This document shows, piece after piece, positions 54,318 to 63,812 of a stretch of 64,000 nucleotides of DNA. The position numbers and the translations under genes were made by a program. This DNA is from Ignavibacteriota bacterium. GTDB lineage: Bacteria > Bacteroidota > Ignavibacteria > Ignavibacteriales > Ignavibacteriaceae. The stretch's first letter is position 1, and each line of letters opens with the position of its first letter. The notes under the pieces are model-generated. The model had not been told where the DNA came from. It ran no database searches and saw nothing but the letters and a program-made list of their open reading frames with translations. The DNA is taken from contig CP053446.1 in assembly GCA_013285405.1 (NCBI GenBank), positions 3,333,001 to 3,397,000 on the forward strand, given 5' to 3'.

Positions 54318-55346
54318 ATGAGTAAGAGTAAGATTGGAAGAGAAAAGATAAAAAAAATTCTTCTTATCAAACCACGTGGTATTGGTGATATAATTCTTTC
54401 CACAATAGTTCTGGAAAATTTAAAATCCGCATTTCCCCATTCCGAAATTCATTATCTGACAGAAACATTTGCTCGCAGAGCGGTTGAGAATAATCCTTTT
54501 GTATCAAAGATTATAACTTTTAATAAAAAAGATTTTGTCCTCTCAATTATTAAAAAAGTCAGGAGAGAAAAGTATGATTTGGTTTTTGATCTCTGGTCAA
54601 ATCCAAAAACTGCTCAAGTTACTTTTCTGTCCGGTGCAAAATATCGGGTTGGTTTTGAAAAGCATGGTAGAAAATACGCGTATAACTTTCTCGGTAAAAA
54701 TGGAACGATGGGAAAACATGCTGCAGAAGATAATCTTGTTTTGTTGAATGCGTTTGATATTCCAATCATCTCAAAGAAAGTAATTTATAAAACGACTGAA
54801 CAAGAAAAAGAATTTGCAGAAAAGTTTTTGAACAGTTTAAATCATCAGTATGAATTGAAATTGATTAGCATTATTCCATCTGGAGGATGGGAATCAAAAA
54901 GATGCGATCCTGTGAAATGGATTGAAATTTGTAATGAGATCAATAAAAAGTATAACGTAAAATTTTTAATTCTCTGGGGACCTGGTGACGAGAAAGATTC
55001 CAAAATTATTTTCGATGCACTTAAAACAAAATCAATTTTAATACCTGAAACAAACTTTGGTCAGTTATCAGCACTAATTGAAAAATGTGATCTTGTTATC
55101 GCAAATGATTCGGGTCCGATGCATGTTTCTGCTGCACTTGGCAAACCAACACTCGGAATTTTTGGACCGACAGATCCTGAAGCACATCGACCATTTGCAG
55201 AAAATTCTTCTTACGTAATTCATTCGGAATTGTTTTGTATAATCTGCACGAAGCTTGTCTGTCCGTATAAACACGAATGTATGCTCGAATTGCCGATTGA
55301 AAAGGTGATGAAAGAAATTGACAAGCTAATAAAATTTGTTATCTGA
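54318..55346 (+). CDS. Glycosyltransferase family 9 (heptosyltransferase-like)
   Basis: About 342 residues from the ATG at 54318. Longer in-frame starts would overlap polA. N-terminal domain: KILLIKPRGIGDIILSTIVL. Nucleotide-sugar domain: IIPSGGWESKRCDPVKW, IANDSGPMHVSAALGKPTLG and IFGPTDPEAHRPF. A C-terminal Cys cluster (LFCIICTKLVCPYKHECM) matches the second GT9 at 56557. GT9 enzymes add heptose or related sugars to the LPS core. It probably shares a transcript with polA. Confidence 0.92.
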   Translation: MSKSKIGREKIKKILLIKPRGIGDIILSTIVLENLKSAFPHSEIHYLTETFARRAVENNPFVSKIITFNKKDFVLSIIKKVRREKYDLVFDLWSNPKTAQVTFLSGAKYRVGFEKHGRKYAYNFLGKNGTMGKHAAEDNLVLLNAFDIPIISKKVIYKTTEQEKEFAEKFLNSLNHQYELKLISIIPSGGWESKRCDPVKWIEICNEINKKYNVKFLILWGPGDEKDSKIIFDALKTKSILIPETNFGQLSALIEKCDLVIANDSGPMHVSAALGKPTLGIFGPTDPEAHRPFAENSSYVIHSELFCIICTKLVCPYKHECMLELPIEKVMKEIDKLIKFVI

Positions 55347-55349
55347 TTT

Positions 55350-56450
55350 TCACTTTTTTCGATTTGAAATTGCTTCATCAAAAAATGAATTCAGTTTTTC
55401 TGCAAATCGTTTAAAAGCAAATTCCGCTTCAAAAGTTGCTTTGGCATTTATTCCAAAATTCTTCACCAACAATGGATCACGAGTTAACTCCAAAATTCCA
55501 TCTATTAATTCTTCAGGTTTTGAAATATTGAAAAGTAAACCATTCTTTCTGTCTTCAACAAACTCATCATTACCAGGAATGTCTGAAGCTATAATTGGTA
55601 ATCCACAAGAAGCGGCTTCTAATAATGCGAGTGAGAATCCTTCTGATCTGGATGGAAGTAAAAAGATATCCATCGCTTTGTAATATTCATAAATATTGTC
55701 AACATATCCAGGCATTATTATTCTCGTTTCTGAAATGCCAAATGTTCCTGCATACTCAATAACCTCATTTTGATTTTCATCAGGAATGCCAATGATGAGC
55801 AGAACAAATTTTGCATCAAGTTTTGAAAATACCTCGAACAAAATATCAAACCCTTTTCTTTCTTTATGAAACCAACTTGATATTCCAAGAACAATTTTGT
55901 CATTCAATTGAAATTGATTACGAATTTTCTCGCCGGAAATTGAATCGATATTCTCAGGAATTTCAGTCGTGTTGTGAATCGTAAAAACTTTATTCTTTTT
56001 TATTCCTTCTTGAATCAAACTCTGTGCAACACCATTACTGCAAGCAATCATATAATCAAAATATTTGTTATACAGGAATGACCCAATAATTGGAGTGCTT
56101 AATGAGATATTTTGTCTGTATGCAACACTAATAATTTCTTTTTTCAATTTTGATTTCAACTTCATTACAACTTTTCTATCTTGAGAATGATATGCGACAA
56201 TAAAATCAGTATTCTGCAATTTGCAATTGCTCAGAATATTTTTTACCAAAGTTGAATTTTTCTGTTTGCTATCAAACTCGATTACAGGTATTCCTTTTTC
56301 CAAAGCTCTTTTTTTTGTTAGTGAATCTTTCGAAACGACAAGTTTTACCGAATGACCTGAATCAATTAATGCTTTAGAACTCAATACAGCCATCTTTGCA
56401 CTCCCTGCAAAGCCATCACCAAAACTAAATTGAATAATATTAGCTTTCAT
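55350..56450 (-). CDS. Glycosyltransferase family 4
   Basis: 366 residues, GT-B fold. N-terminal FSFGDGFAGSAKMAVLSSKAL. C-terminal GT1/4 signature: YYKAMDIFLLPSRSEGFSLA, LLEAASCGLPIIASDIPGN, NGLLFNISKPEELIDGI. The donor is unknown. It is convergent with the upstream GT9 (3-bp gap) and divergent from the next GT9, in a cell-envelope sugar region. Confidence 0.92.
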   Translation of the reverse strand: MKANIIQFSFGDGFAGSAKMAVLSSKALIDSGHSVKLVVSKDSLTKKRALEKGIPVIEFDSKQKNSTLVKNILSNCKLQNTDFIVAYHSQDRKVVMKLKSKLKKEIISVAYRQNISLSTPIIGSFLYNKYFDYMIACSNGVAQSLIQEGIKKNKVFTIHNTTEIPENIDSISGEKIRNQFQLNDKIVLGISSWFHKERKGFDILFEVFSKLDAKFVLLIIGIPDENQNEVIEYAGTFGISETRIIMPGYVDNIYEYYKAMDIFLLPSRSEGFSLALLEAASCGLPIIASDIPGNDEFVEDRKNGLLFNISKPEELIDGILELTRDPLLVKNFGINAKATFEAEFAFKRFAEKLNSFFDEAISNRKK

Positions 56451-56556
56451 CCTGATTATTCGTTTCTTATAATAATTTTTTTTATGCTTAATTTTGTAAT
56501 GAAATAGTAAACAATGCTATTTCAAAATTACAAATAATTGATTGATGGATTAAATA

Positions 56557-57669
56557 ATGCCAAAAGAAATTCCTGCTTGTAAAAGATTTTCAGGGTATAA
56601 ACCATGTTTTCCAGATCATAACTGCTGGGAGGATGGATGCAAGGATTACATTCCTGTCGGGAAAAAGATTCTGATAATAAATCTCGATGCGATGGGCGAT
56701 GTGTTGATGACAACTGCTCAACTGCCATCAATAAAACGGAAATATCCTGAATCAACTATTTACTGGATAACTTTAAAAAATGCTGCTCCCCTTCTTCTCA
56801 ACAATCCTTTGATTGATCACGTTTATAATTTTGATGCAAGTTCTTTACTAATACTTCAACAAATGAAATTTGACTTTGTGATGAATGTTGATAAATCTCA
56901 GCAATCTTGTGCTTTATTGAATAGTATTAATGCTCAACAAAAACGTGGATTTGGTTTGAATGAAAATGGTAAAATTATCCCAGTTAACGAAGGTGCAAAT
57001 TACAACTATAAACTTGGTATGGATGATCATTTCAAATTTAAAATTAATCAAAGAACTGGTCAGGATTATTTAGCTGAAACGTTTGAACTTGATTTTAAAA
57101 GAGATGAATACATTCTTGAACTAACACAAGATGAAAAGGACTTTATAGAAAAATATAAAAAGAAGGTTGGTATCGGAAAAAAAGATAAAGTGATTGGATT
57201 CAATACAGGCTGCTCCGAGTTATACCCAAACAAAAAAATGACTATCGAACAACATATTTATCTGATACGAAAATTATTGAAGAAGAAATACAAGATTATT
57301 TTACTCGGCGGTCCAGAGGATACAACACGAAATAAAGAAATCTATTCACACTTTAATGGTAAAATTATAAATTCGCCAACAACAGAAGGTTTAAGACGAG
57401 GTATTTGTTACGAAAGTATTCCAGATATAATAGTTACGGGTGATTCTCTTGGAATGCACATAGCTATTGGTCTAAAAAAATATGTCATCGTATGGTTTGG
57501 TGTAAGTTGCTGGACAGAAATTGATTTATATGAACGTGGGGTTAAGCTGTTTCAGGAAGATTTGTTCTGTTCTCCCTGTTGGAAGAAACAATGTCCATAC
57601 AATCTTGAGTGCATAAAGATGATTGATCTTGATAGAATTATTTTGGAGATAGATAACTATTTTAATTAG
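56557..57669 (+). CDS. Glycosyltransferase family 9 with N- and C-terminal cysteine clusters
   Basis: 370 residues. The first 30 carry four Cys (CKRFSGYKPCFPDHNCWEDG then CKDY), absent from the other GT9 here. The GT9 domain starts ILIINLDAMGDVLMTTAQLP. The sugar-nucleotide part has IGFNTGCSELYPNKKMT, VTGDSLGMHIAIGLKKYVIV and a C-terminal LFCSPCWKKQCPYNLECI Cys motif. The cluster may bind metal. Likely role: LPS or surface glycan assembly. It runs into a homocysteine methyltransferase-like gene after 13 bp. Confidence 0.9.
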   Translation: MPKEIPACKRFSGYKPCFPDHNCWEDGCKDYIPVGKKILIINLDAMGDVLMTTAQLPSIKRKYPESTIYWITLKNAAPLLLNNPLIDHVYNFDASSLLILQQMKFDFVMNVDKSQQSCALLNSINAQQKRGFGLNENGKIIPVNEGANYNYKLGMDDHFKFKINQRTGQDYLAETFELDFKRDEYILELTQDEKDFIEKYKKKVGIGKKDKVIGFNTGCSELYPNKKMTIEQHIYLIRKLLKKKYKIILLGGPEDTTRNKEIYSHFNGKIINSPTTEGLRRGICYESIPDIIVTGDSLGMHIAIGLKKYVIVWFGVSCWTEIDLYERGVKLFQEDLFCSPCWKKQCPYNLECIKMIDLDRIILEIDNYFN

Positions 57670-57685
57670 CTCATAATATCATTTG

Positions 57686-58570
57686 ATGATTACTACAAAT
57701 CCATTTCAAAATATTAACCAAAGAAATAAACCATTATTACTCGATGGTGCAATGGGTAGCTATCTCCAACAGAAAGGATATGAAACGGATGATGTTTTAT
57801 GGACAGCAAAACCTAATCTTATTCAACCTGATGCTATCAGGAATATACACAAAGATTATATTGATGCGGGAGCAGATATAATAACAACCAATACTTTCAG
57901 AACAAATCCAGCAGCTCTCTTAAAATCTGGAATCAATGATCTTTCTGTATATGTGAGCGAAGCAGTGAGTTTAGCAAAACAAGCAACCGAGGGAAAAAAA
58001 GTTTTGATCGCTGGTTCAAATCCTCCAGCAGAAGATTGTTATCAGAGAGCCAGAGCTTTGACTAATAATCAACTTGAGATGAATCATAAACAACATATTG
58101 ATTTACTTATAGATAACGGGGTTGATTTTATTTTAAATGAAACTCAAAGTCATTTAGATGAAATCAAGATAATTTGTCAACACTGTGATGGGAATGCAAT
58201 CCCATATGTCCTCAGTTTATATCTTGATGAAAAATTAAAATTGTTATCAGGAGAAAGTTTTGAATTTATTATTTCATTTTTAAAAGAACATAATTCGTTG
58301 GCGATTGGTATAAATTGTATTTCCCCGGAATTATTTACAAGAATAGTTGGGAGCATAAATTTACCAGAGAACTGGGGTTTTTATTTAAACTGCGGAAGCG
58401 GCAAACCAACTGATCATATTATTCATTGTGGTGTTTCACCTGATGAATACATTAAGTTGGTAAAGGAATCACTTCAATTTCATCCTTCATTCATCGGTGC
58501 ATGTTGTGGATCTTCTCCAAAACATATTAGAAAAATCAGAGATTTTCTTGATGAGCGGTATAGCAGTTAA
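57686..58570 (+). CDS. Homocysteine S-methyltransferase family protein
   Basis: About 294 residues from ATG at 57686 (a TTG three bases earlier also fits). Pfam S-methyl-trans features: LLLDGAMGSYLQQKGYE, DAGADIITTNTFRTNP, GINCISPELF (first zinc Cys) and GACCGSSPKHIRKI (second and third Cys). It transfers a methyl group from S-methylmethionine or SAM to homocysteine. It lacks the cobalamin and folate domains of MetH. It overlaps ispE by 20 bp. Confidence 0.9.
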   Translation: MITTNPFQNINQRNKPLLLDGAMGSYLQQKGYETDDVLWTAKPNLIQPDAIRNIHKDYIDAGADIITTNTFRTNPAALLKSGINDLSVYVSEAVSLAKQATEGKKVLIAGSNPPAEDCYQRARALTNNQLEMNHKQHIDLLIDNGVDFILNETQSHLDEIKIICQHCDGNAIPYVLSLYLDEKLKLLSGESFEFIISFLKEHNSLAIGINCISPELFTRIVGSINLPENWGFYLNCGSGKPTDHIIHCGVSPDEYIKLVKESLQFHPSFIGACCGSSPKHIRKIRDFLDERYSS

Positions 58571-59405
58571 TTCACCAGCAAAAATTAATCTCGGTTTGAA
58601 CGTAATCCGCAAGCGTAATGATGGCTATCATGATATTGAAACAATTTTTCTTCCTCTTCTTTTATGTGATACCATCACATTCGCAAAGTCAAATGAGCTT
58701 AAGCTAAAAACCAATTCGGATTTATTAAACAATAGCTCTGGAAATTTGGTGCTAAAAGCAATTGAGCTTTTGGGAAGAAGTACTAAATCAGAACTTAAGT
58801 TAAAAGTATTTGTCAACAAAGTAATTCCTATCGGAGGAGGGTTAGGAGGCGGAAGTTCAAATGCAGCGATTACGCTTAAGACTGTGAATAAAATTTATAA
58901 TCTTGGTTTGATTAGTGATGAATTATTCCAACTTGCTCTTGAACTTGGTTCTGATGTTCCATTCTTTCTTAATCCTGTAACTTCATTCGCAGAATCCAGA
59001 GGAGAAATTCTTCAACCATTGAAATTTGAAGTACCCTACCCTATTCTAATCGTCAATCCAGGAATAAAGATTGACACAAGTTGGGCATTTAGCAAAATTC
59101 ATCCGTCAAAGCCAAAGAAAAGTTTAAAAAATTTAATTGCAAATGATTCAGTTGATTTATCTGAGTTACCAGAAATAATAAATAATGACTTTGAAAAAAT
59201 AGTGTTCGGAGAATTTCCGGTATTATCTGTTATCAAAGAAAGTCTGTATTCTTTCGGAGCTCAATTTGCTTCAATGAGTGGAACAGGATCTACAGTTTAT
59301 GGGATCTTTTCCAACCTTCAGAAAGCTCATTGGGCAGAAGAATATTTCAAACAGAAATATTTTACCTTTCTCAATAACCCGTTTACAATTGGTTCAATCA
59401 CCTGA
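58551..59405 (+). CDS. ispE: 4-diphosphocytidyl-2-C-methyl-D-erythritol kinase
   Basis: 284 residues from the ATG at 58551. An upstream in-frame start adds 18 residues without family similarity. GHMP kinase signatures: NSPAKINLGLNVIRKRNDGY at the N-terminus, PIGGGLGGGSSNAAITL as the ATP loop, and SMSGTGSTVYGIF near the C-terminus. It phosphorylates CDP-ME in the MEP isoprenoid pathway. Its end overlaps the convergent LD-carboxypeptidase gene by 8 bp. Confidence 0.95.
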   Translation: MSGIAVNSPAKINLGLNVIRKRNDGYHDIETIFLPLLLCDTITFAKSNELKLKTNSDLLNNSSGNLVLKAIELLGRSTKSELKLKVFVNKVIPIGGGLGGGSSNAAITLKTVNKIYNLGLISDELFQLALELGSDVPFFLNPVTSFAESRGEILQPLKFEVPYPILIVNPGIKIDTSWAFSKIHPSKPKKSLKNLIANDSVDLSELPEIINNDFEKIVFGEFPVLSVIKESLYSFGAQFASMSGTGSTVYGIFSNLQKAHWAEEYFKQKYFTFLNNPFTIGSIT

Positions 59406-60339
59406 CACCGCTTTCAAGAAATTCAATTATTCCTTTGTCAGCATTTACATTAATTTTAATCCCTATTGGAAATGTTATAATATTTTTAGAATGTCCGTGG
59501 GGAAATGAATGAATTACAGGAACTTTCAATTCACCAAAATAATCTTTCAAAACTTCAGTGAGAGTCAAACTCTTTTTCTTTTTATCCGATTCTTCGCAAT
59601 CAATGAAATTTCCAAGAATGATTCCATTAACTTCAGTAATAATTCCACTTAATCTTAATTGATTTAACATCCTGTCAATTTTATACGGAGGTTCACTTAT
59701 TTCTTCAAGAAAAAGGATATTATTTTTCAAAGATGGCAAATATCGTGAACCAATCATTGCAGTAAGAACTGCTAAATTTCCACCAATCAATCTGCCTGAA
59801 GTTATTCCTGTTTTTTGTTTTGAAATAATTTGGTACTTAGAAAAATTAATTTCGATTGATTTATTTTGAGATGTAACCGAAAACCAAAAGTTCTCTTCAG
59901 TAAACTCGCTTATTTCACTTGCAAAATTTGAAGCTACCATCGGTCCTGCAAATGTGATTAAGTTTGCTTTCTGGAGAAACGCCATTTGCAGTGCAGTTAT
60001 TTCACTAAAGCCAACAAAAATTTTGGGATTCTTTTTGATTATCTGATAATCAATTTTATCTAGTAATCTGAATGCACCATAACCACCTCTTAAACAAATA
60101 ATCGATTTAACTTTTTTATTGCTGAACATTTGATGAATATCATCAACTCTTTCTTTATCACTTCCTGCTAAATAACCTCTTGTCTTTCCAAGGTTTTTCC
60201 CAGGTAAAGTTCTAAATCCAAAACTCTCAATATATTTAATACCCTTTTCGATTAATGAATGATCATTTGGAGTGGAAGCCGGAGAAATTATTCCTATTAA
60301 ATCTCCGGATTTTAATCGATTCGGTTTAGTATAAGACAT
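59398..60339 (-). CDS. LD-carboxypeptidase (S66 family)
   Basis: 313 residues, close to E. coli LdcA in length. The nucleophile Ser is in GFSEITALQ, the Glu in ILFLEEISEPPYKIDRML, and the His in HSFPHGHSKNI. The family glycine motif is IICLRGGYGAFRLLDKIDY. It removes the terminal D-Ala from tetrapeptides during peptidoglycan recycling. Convergent with ispE, and divergent from the next gene with a 218-bp gap. Confidence 0.93.
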   Translation of the reverse strand: MSYTKPNRLKSGDLIGIISPASTPNDHSLIEKGIKYIESFGFRTLPGKNLGKTRGYLAGSDKERVDDIHQMFSNKKVKSIICLRGGYGAFRLLDKIDYQIIKKNPKIFVGFSEITALQMAFLQKANLITFAGPMVASNFASEISEFTEENFWFSVTSQNKSIEINFSKYQIISKQKTGITSGRLIGGNLAVLTAMIGSRYLPSLKNNILFLEEISEPPYKIDRMLNQLRLSGIITEVNGIILGNFIDCEESDKKKKSLTLTEVLKDYFGELKVPVIHSFPHGHSKNIITFPIGIKINVNADKGIIEFLESGVR

Positions 60340-60517
60340 TTTAATTTTGATATAAATAAATTGTTTTGCAAATAATACTTAACAAATTATACTTTTATTG
60401 ATTTGTCAGATAACAGAAAAAATATGTCAGTTAAATTTACTTCTGTGATTTTAATCAAAGTTAATTCCGATTTTTATTAAAAAATTTTTTTTCACTGTTT
60501 AACGAAAAATTATTTTT

Positions 60518-60525
60518 TATATTTG
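60518..60525 (+). promoter_or_regulatory. Possible Bacteroidetes-type -7 promoter element
   Basis: TATATTTG fits the TAnnTTTG -7 consensus of the phylum and lies 33 bp before the start of the CDP-glycerol-transferase-like gene. No clear -33 TTTG partner is visible, and such octamers occur by chance in AT-rich DNA. Confidence 0.25.
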
Positions 60526-60557
60526 TTACTCAAAAGTAGTTATCCTGATGTAATAAA

Positions 60558-61625
60558 ATGAAATCAAAAAAAATTTTATATATATGTGGTTCGATGAATC
60601 AAACCACACAAATGCACAAGATTTCTCTCCAACTTCCGGAACACGAAGCTTATTTTAGTCCATTCTTTGCGACAGGATTTCTTGGTTTTTTAAATCGATT
60701 AAGATTGGTTGAGTACACAATCTTAGGCGAAGTGTTTCAGAAAGCCACTCTAAATTATATCAAAGAAAATAATTTGAAATTAGATTACAGGGGCAAAAGT
60801 GATGACTACGATCTTGTAATGATTTCACAAGATATAACTATGCCACGCAATATTAAAAAATTCAAAACTATTCTTATTCAGGAAGGAATGACTGATCCAC
60901 CTGATTGGAGATATCATGTGACGAGGTTTTTACGTCTTTATAGATGGTGTGCTAGTACCTCAATGACCGGGTTATCACATCAGTACGACAGATTCTGCGT
61001 TGCCTCAGAAGGATTTAGAGAACAGTTTATTGACAGAGGAATTAATCCGGATAAGATTCGGGTTACAGGAATACCAAACTTTGATAATTTAATTGAAATG
61101 AGAGAACTAAAATTCGAGCATAAAAATTTCGTTCTGGTTGCTACATCTGACATAAGAGAAACACTAAAATATGAAAACAGAAAAAAGTTTATCAGATATG
61201 CACTCAAAATAGCAAATGGAAGAAAACTAATATTTAAACTTCACCCGAATGAGAATGTAAAAAAACGAAAAGCAGAAATTAAAAAACACGCACCAGATGC
61301 TCTGGTTTATGATGGTGTAAATATCGACCCATTGATTGCAAATTGTGATGTATTCATTACAAGATTTTCAAGTACTATCTTTCCTGCTTTTGTTTTGGGA
61401 AAGGAAGTTCATTGTGATATTCAAAATGAAGATTTAAAAAGATTAATCCCCATTCAAAATAATGGAATATCAGCAAAAAACATCGCAGAAGTAGCAAATG
61501 AATTATTAGAATCACCTCAACCTGTTTTCAGAAAAAAAGAGAAAAGCAAGTATCATTCGGATATAATAAATAATCTGAAGTTTCTTTTAAAACGTAAACC
61601 AATTCAGACAAATCTGGAGAATTAA
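60558..61625 (+). CDS. CDP-glycerol glycerophosphotransferase/capsule glycosyltransferase-like protein
   Basis: 355 residues. GT-B-like: KILYICGSMNQTTQMHKISL at the N-terminus, VTGIPNFDNLIEM in the middle and KLIFKLHPNENVKKRKAEI, then ANCDVFITRFSSTIFPAFVL near residue 260. The latter two strings resemble CDP-glycerol/capsule polysaccharide transferases and UDP-GlcNAc 2-epimerase-fold proteins. The exact activity is unknown. It is the first gene of a run with the cytidylyltransferase, aminotransferase and SDR genes. Confidence 0.7.
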   Translation: MKSKKILYICGSMNQTTQMHKISLQLPEHEAYFSPFFATGFLGFLNRLRLVEYTILGEVFQKATLNYIKENNLKLDYRGKSDDYDLVMISQDITMPRNIKKFKTILIQEGMTDPPDWRYHVTRFLRLYRWCASTSMTGLSHQYDRFCVASEGFREQFIDRGINPDKIRVTGIPNFDNLIEMRELKFEHKNFVLVATSDIRETLKYENRKKFIRYALKIANGRKLIFKLHPNENVKKRKAEIKKHAPDALVYDGVNIDPLIANCDVFITRFSSTIFPAFVLGKEVHCDIQNEDLKRLIPIQNNGISAKNIAEVANELLESPQPVFRKKEKSKYHSDIINNLKFLLKRKPIQTNLEN

Positions 61626-61635
61626 TTAATTTAGT

Positions 61636-62445
61636 TTGACTACATCAATTAAAATTGTTACAATAATTCAGGCGAGGATGAGTTCGTCCCGATTACCGGG
61701 AAAAGTAATGCTTCCTCTTACTGGTAAACCTCTGATTTTAAGAATGTATGAACGTGTTGTATTGTCAAAATTTTCGGGTAAAATCGTAATCGCAATTACG
61801 GACGAAATGATTGACGATGAACTTCTCAAAGTCTGCACACAAAATATTATTGAAACATTTCGCGGAAATTCATTTGACTTGTTGGATCGGCATTATAAAA
61901 CAGCAAAGAAATATCAGGCTGAAGCTGTAGTAAAAATTCCTTCAGATTGTCCACTGATAGATCCCGAAATTATTGATAAGGTAATACAGCATTATATTAA
62001 CAATATTGAAAAATATGATTATGTAAGTAATCTTCATCCGGCAAGTTACCCTGATGGTAATGATGTGGAGATAATGAGTTTCGATACATTGGAAAACGCA
62101 TGGATAAATGCTAAGAAGAATTTCGAACGCGAACATACGACGCCATATATATGGGAAAACCTTGATAATTTTAGAATCGGTAATGTTCTTTGGGAAACAG
62201 GAAAAGATTACTCAATGACACATCGATTTACAATTGATTATAAAGAAGATTATGATTTCATTAAAAAAGTTTATGACGAGTTGTATTATGAGAATCCTAA
62301 ATTTGGATTGGATGATATACTTAATCTTCTTGAAAGAAAACCAGATATAAAAAAAATTAATCAAATGTATGCAGGTGTAAATTGGTATAGAAATTATATC
62401 AATGAATTAAAAACTATTACACCTGAACAAACAAAAAGTATTTAG
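61636..62445 (+). CDS. SpsF-like cytidylyltransferase (NTP-transferase domain)
   Basis: 269 residues from a TTG start at 61636. The next ATG falls inside the nucleotide-binding motif IIQARMSSSRLPGKVM, so the TTG is needed. A metal-binding DCPL motif is in KIPSDCPLIDPEIIDKVI, and YDYVSNLHPASYPDGNDVEI follows. SpsF/NeuA relatives activate a sugar as a CMP or CDP derivative. The gene starts 10 bp after the previous stop. The sugar is unknown. Confidence 0.85.
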   Translation: MTTSIKIVTIIQARMSSSRLPGKVMLPLTGKPLILRMYERVVLSKFSGKIVIAITDEMIDDELLKVCTQNIIETFRGNSFDLLDRHYKTAKKYQAEAVVKIPSDCPLIDPEIIDKVIQHYINNIEKYDYVSNLHPASYPDGNDVEIMSFDTLENAWINAKKNFEREHTTPYIWENLDNFRIGNVLWETGKDYSMTHRFTIDYKEDYDFIKKVYDELYYENPKFGLDDILNLLERKPDIKKINQMYAGVNWYRNYINELKTITPEQTKSI

Positions 62446-62476
62446 AATTTTATTAATCATAATAATGAATTGAATC

Positions 62477-63811
62477 ATGCCAAATAAAGTTGAGTTCAAT
62501 AACGATTATCCTTCAATAAAAAAATCGGATGAATATTTCAAAATCGCAGTTGAATTAATTCCTGCTCAAACACAGACTTTAGCTAAAGGAACCGGGCAAA
62601 ATGTCAAAGGCGTTGCGCCAAAATATTTACAGCGCGGAAAAGGCTCACATGTTTGGGATGTTGACGGTAACGAGTACATTGACTATACAATGGGTGTTGG
62701 ACCTCTTTCACTCGGTTATGCGTATGATAAAGTTGATATCGCAATCAAAGAACAATTAAAAGATGGTATTACTTTTTCTTTAACTCATCCACTTGAAGTG
62801 GAAGTTGCTGAATTAATTCATCAAATAGTCCCAAATGCAGAAGCCATTCGTTATAGTAAGTCGGGAGCAGAAGTAACATCTGCTGCAATTAGAGTTGCAA
62901 GAGCATTCACGAAACGAAATAAAATTTTATGCTGCGGATATCACGGCTGGCACGATTGGTATATATCAGTAACCGACCGAAATGCCGGTATTCCACAAGT
63001 CATTCAGGATTTAACATTTACATTTAACTACAATGATATTCAATCCGTAATTGATTCAATTGATGATGATACGGCTGCAGTTATATTAGAACCATTTGTT
63101 TTCGAAGCGCCGAAAGATAATTTCTTACAAAAATTAAGAGACATCTGCACTAATAATGGAACTCTTTTAATATTTGATGAAATGTGGACAGGTTTTAGAA
63201 TTGCACTTGGTGGTGCACAGGAATATTTTGGTGTTAAAGCAGATCTTGCTTGCTTCTCAAAAGCAGTTGCTAATGGAATGCCAATTGGAATTCTCGCCGG
63301 AAAAAAAGATGTGATGAGTGTTCTTGAAAAAGATGTATTCTTTTTCACAACTTTTGGTGGTGAAGCGTTATCATTGGCAGCAGCAAAAGCCACAATTAAT
63401 GAATTGAAAGAAAAAAATGTTCCAGCTTATCTGGCAAAACAAGGCGGAAAGTTGAAAGTTGGTTACAATAAAATTGCCCACGAATTGAATATGCGTTATA
63501 CAAAATGTATTGGCTATGAATGCCGCTCTCTGATTACTTTCGATGCTTCGGCTGGAAATCCACTTGAAATGAAATCATTAGTTCAACAGGAAATGATTAA
63601 ACGAGGAATTCTCTGGGGAGGATTTCACAATATGAGCTTTTCTCACAGCGATGAAGATGTTGATTACACATTAAAAGCATACAAAGATGTTCTGCCGATA
63701 TTAAAAAAAGCTGTTGATGAAAAAAATATTGTCAAATATTTGAAGGGCGAACCGGTTGAACCTGTCTTCAGAAAAATAAGTAACTTTAATACAAAGCCGA
63801 AGAAAAACTAA
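62477..63811 (+). CDS. Class III aminotransferase (glutamate-1-semialdehyde aminomutase-like)
   Basis: 444 residues, PLP fold type I. Typical strings are GSHVWDVDGNEYIDYTMGVG, YSKSGAEVTSAAIRVARAFT, CGYHGWHDWYISVTDR, LLIFDEMWTGFRIALGG and the PLP-lysine motif CFSKAVANGMPIGILAGK. In this neighbourhood it more likely aminates a sugar-nucleotide precursor than makes tetrapyrroles. It lies 31 bp after the cytidylyltransferase, and the SDR gene starts 1 bp after its stop. Confidence 0.9.
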   Translation: MPNKVEFNNDYPSIKKSDEYFKIAVELIPAQTQTLAKGTGQNVKGVAPKYLQRGKGSHVWDVDGNEYIDYTMGVGPLSLGYAYDKVDIAIKEQLKDGITFSLTHPLEVEVAELIHQIVPNAEAIRYSKSGAEVTSAAIRVARAFTKRNKILCCGYHGWHDWYISVTDRNAGIPQVIQDLTFTFNYNDIQSVIDSIDDDTAAVILEPFVFEAPKDNFLQKLRDICTNNGTLLIFDEMWTGFRIALGGAQEYFGVKADLACFSKAVANGMPIGILAGKKDVMSVLEKDVFFFTTFGGEALSLAAAKATINELKEKNVPAYLAKQGGKLKVGYNKIAHELNMRYTKCIGYECRSLITFDASAGNPLEMKSLVQQEMIKRGILWGGFHNMSFSHSDEDVDYTLKAYKDVLPILKKAVDEKNIVKYLKGEPVEPVFRKISNFNTKPKKN

Positions 63812-63812
63812 A

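Noticed and set aside
59398..60339. Apparent loss of the catalytic Ser in LD-carboxypeptidase at GGYGAF
   Set aside because: By comparison with E. coli LdcA the nucleophile is the Ser in the later GFSEITAL motif, which is intact.
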